NCBI GenBank assembly: GCA_937874445.1
Contig: CALNAL010000257.1
Coordinates: forward strand, 1 to 5,174
Direction of reading: 5' to 3'
Source: an uncultured Acetobacteraceae bacterium
GTDB lineage: Bacteria > Pseudomonadota > Alphaproteobacteria > Acetobacterales > Acetobacteraceae
DNA: 5,174 nucleotides
This document shows positions 5,156 through 5,174 of this stretch, piece after piece (positions within the stretch are counted from its first letter, which is position 1; the number at the start of each line of letters is the position of its first letter). The notes beneath the pieces were generated by a model that had not been told where the DNA came from, made no database searches, and saw nothing but the letters and a program-made list of their open reading frames with translations. Position numbers and translations under genes: made by a program.

Positions 5156-5174
5156 ACCTTCCTTGCTTGCCTTG

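Larger units (their letters stand above)
5002..5174. repeat. Probable dispersed intergenic hairpin element at the right edge
   Basis: The stretch beyond the longest nitroreductase frame has no credible gene. It is dominated by three consecutive perfect hairpins and repeated 8-mers, with A- and T-runs unlike the surrounding coding DNA. From memory, similar strings of this type (a purine-rich hairpin followed by CAAAAAG and an AAGCTCCGCGGC-like block) recur between genes in acetic acid bacteria, so I infer a copy of a dispersed repeat family. The element may continue past the window. A transcription terminator role for whatever lies to the right is also possible. Confidence 0.55.

Overview
The window looks like a GC-rich alphaproteobacterial chromosome, most likely Acetobacteraceae (acetic acid bacteria and relatives, order Rhodospirillales). 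Three things suggest this. The ribosomal protein S4 is the short, cysteine-free alphaproteobacterial form. The two outer genes have strongly G/C-ending codons. The right edge carries a cluster of perfect hairpins that resembles, from memory, intergenic sequence common in acetic acid bacterial genomes. The genus cannot be fixed from this sequence alone.

Layout from left to right: a non-coding leader (1-155); rpsD for 30S ribosomal protein S4 (156-773, +) with a strong intrinsic terminator (791-832); then, convergent with rpsD, a two-gene minus-strand operon of a LigI-like amidohydrolase (2224-3039) followed by a 12-TM major facilitator transporter (870-2195). A 233-base intergenic region (3040-3272) holds a 36-bp near-perfect palindrome (3154-3189), a plausible operator. 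Divergent from the operon is a GntR/HutC-type regulator with a UTRA ligand domain (3273-4037, +). Convergent with that is an NfsA/FRP-type NAD(P)H flavin nitroreductase (4111-4941, -). The right end (4942-5174) is non-coding and carries one small inverted repeat near the nitroreductase start and three strong hairpins in a row.

The central three genes read as one self-contained catabolic module: the transporter brings in a probably anionic organic substrate, the amidohydrolase hydrolyses it or a derivative (a lactone or related bond is the best guess from the family), and the GntR/UTRA protein senses a ligand and controls both its own gene and the divergent operon through the shared palindrome. 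The substrate is unknown. The regulator uses codons such as ATA, GTA, AGG and TTA that are absent from the rpsD codons I read, so the module may have been gained as a unit between two resident genes. No transposase, integrase, tRNA, CRISPR array or phage gene is visible.

Nothing here is clearly a new kind of biological system. The items most worth following up are the operator and uncharacterised catabolic module, the triple-hairpin element at the right edge, and a plus-strand terminator-like hairpin lying antisense in the leader of the amidohydrolase operon.
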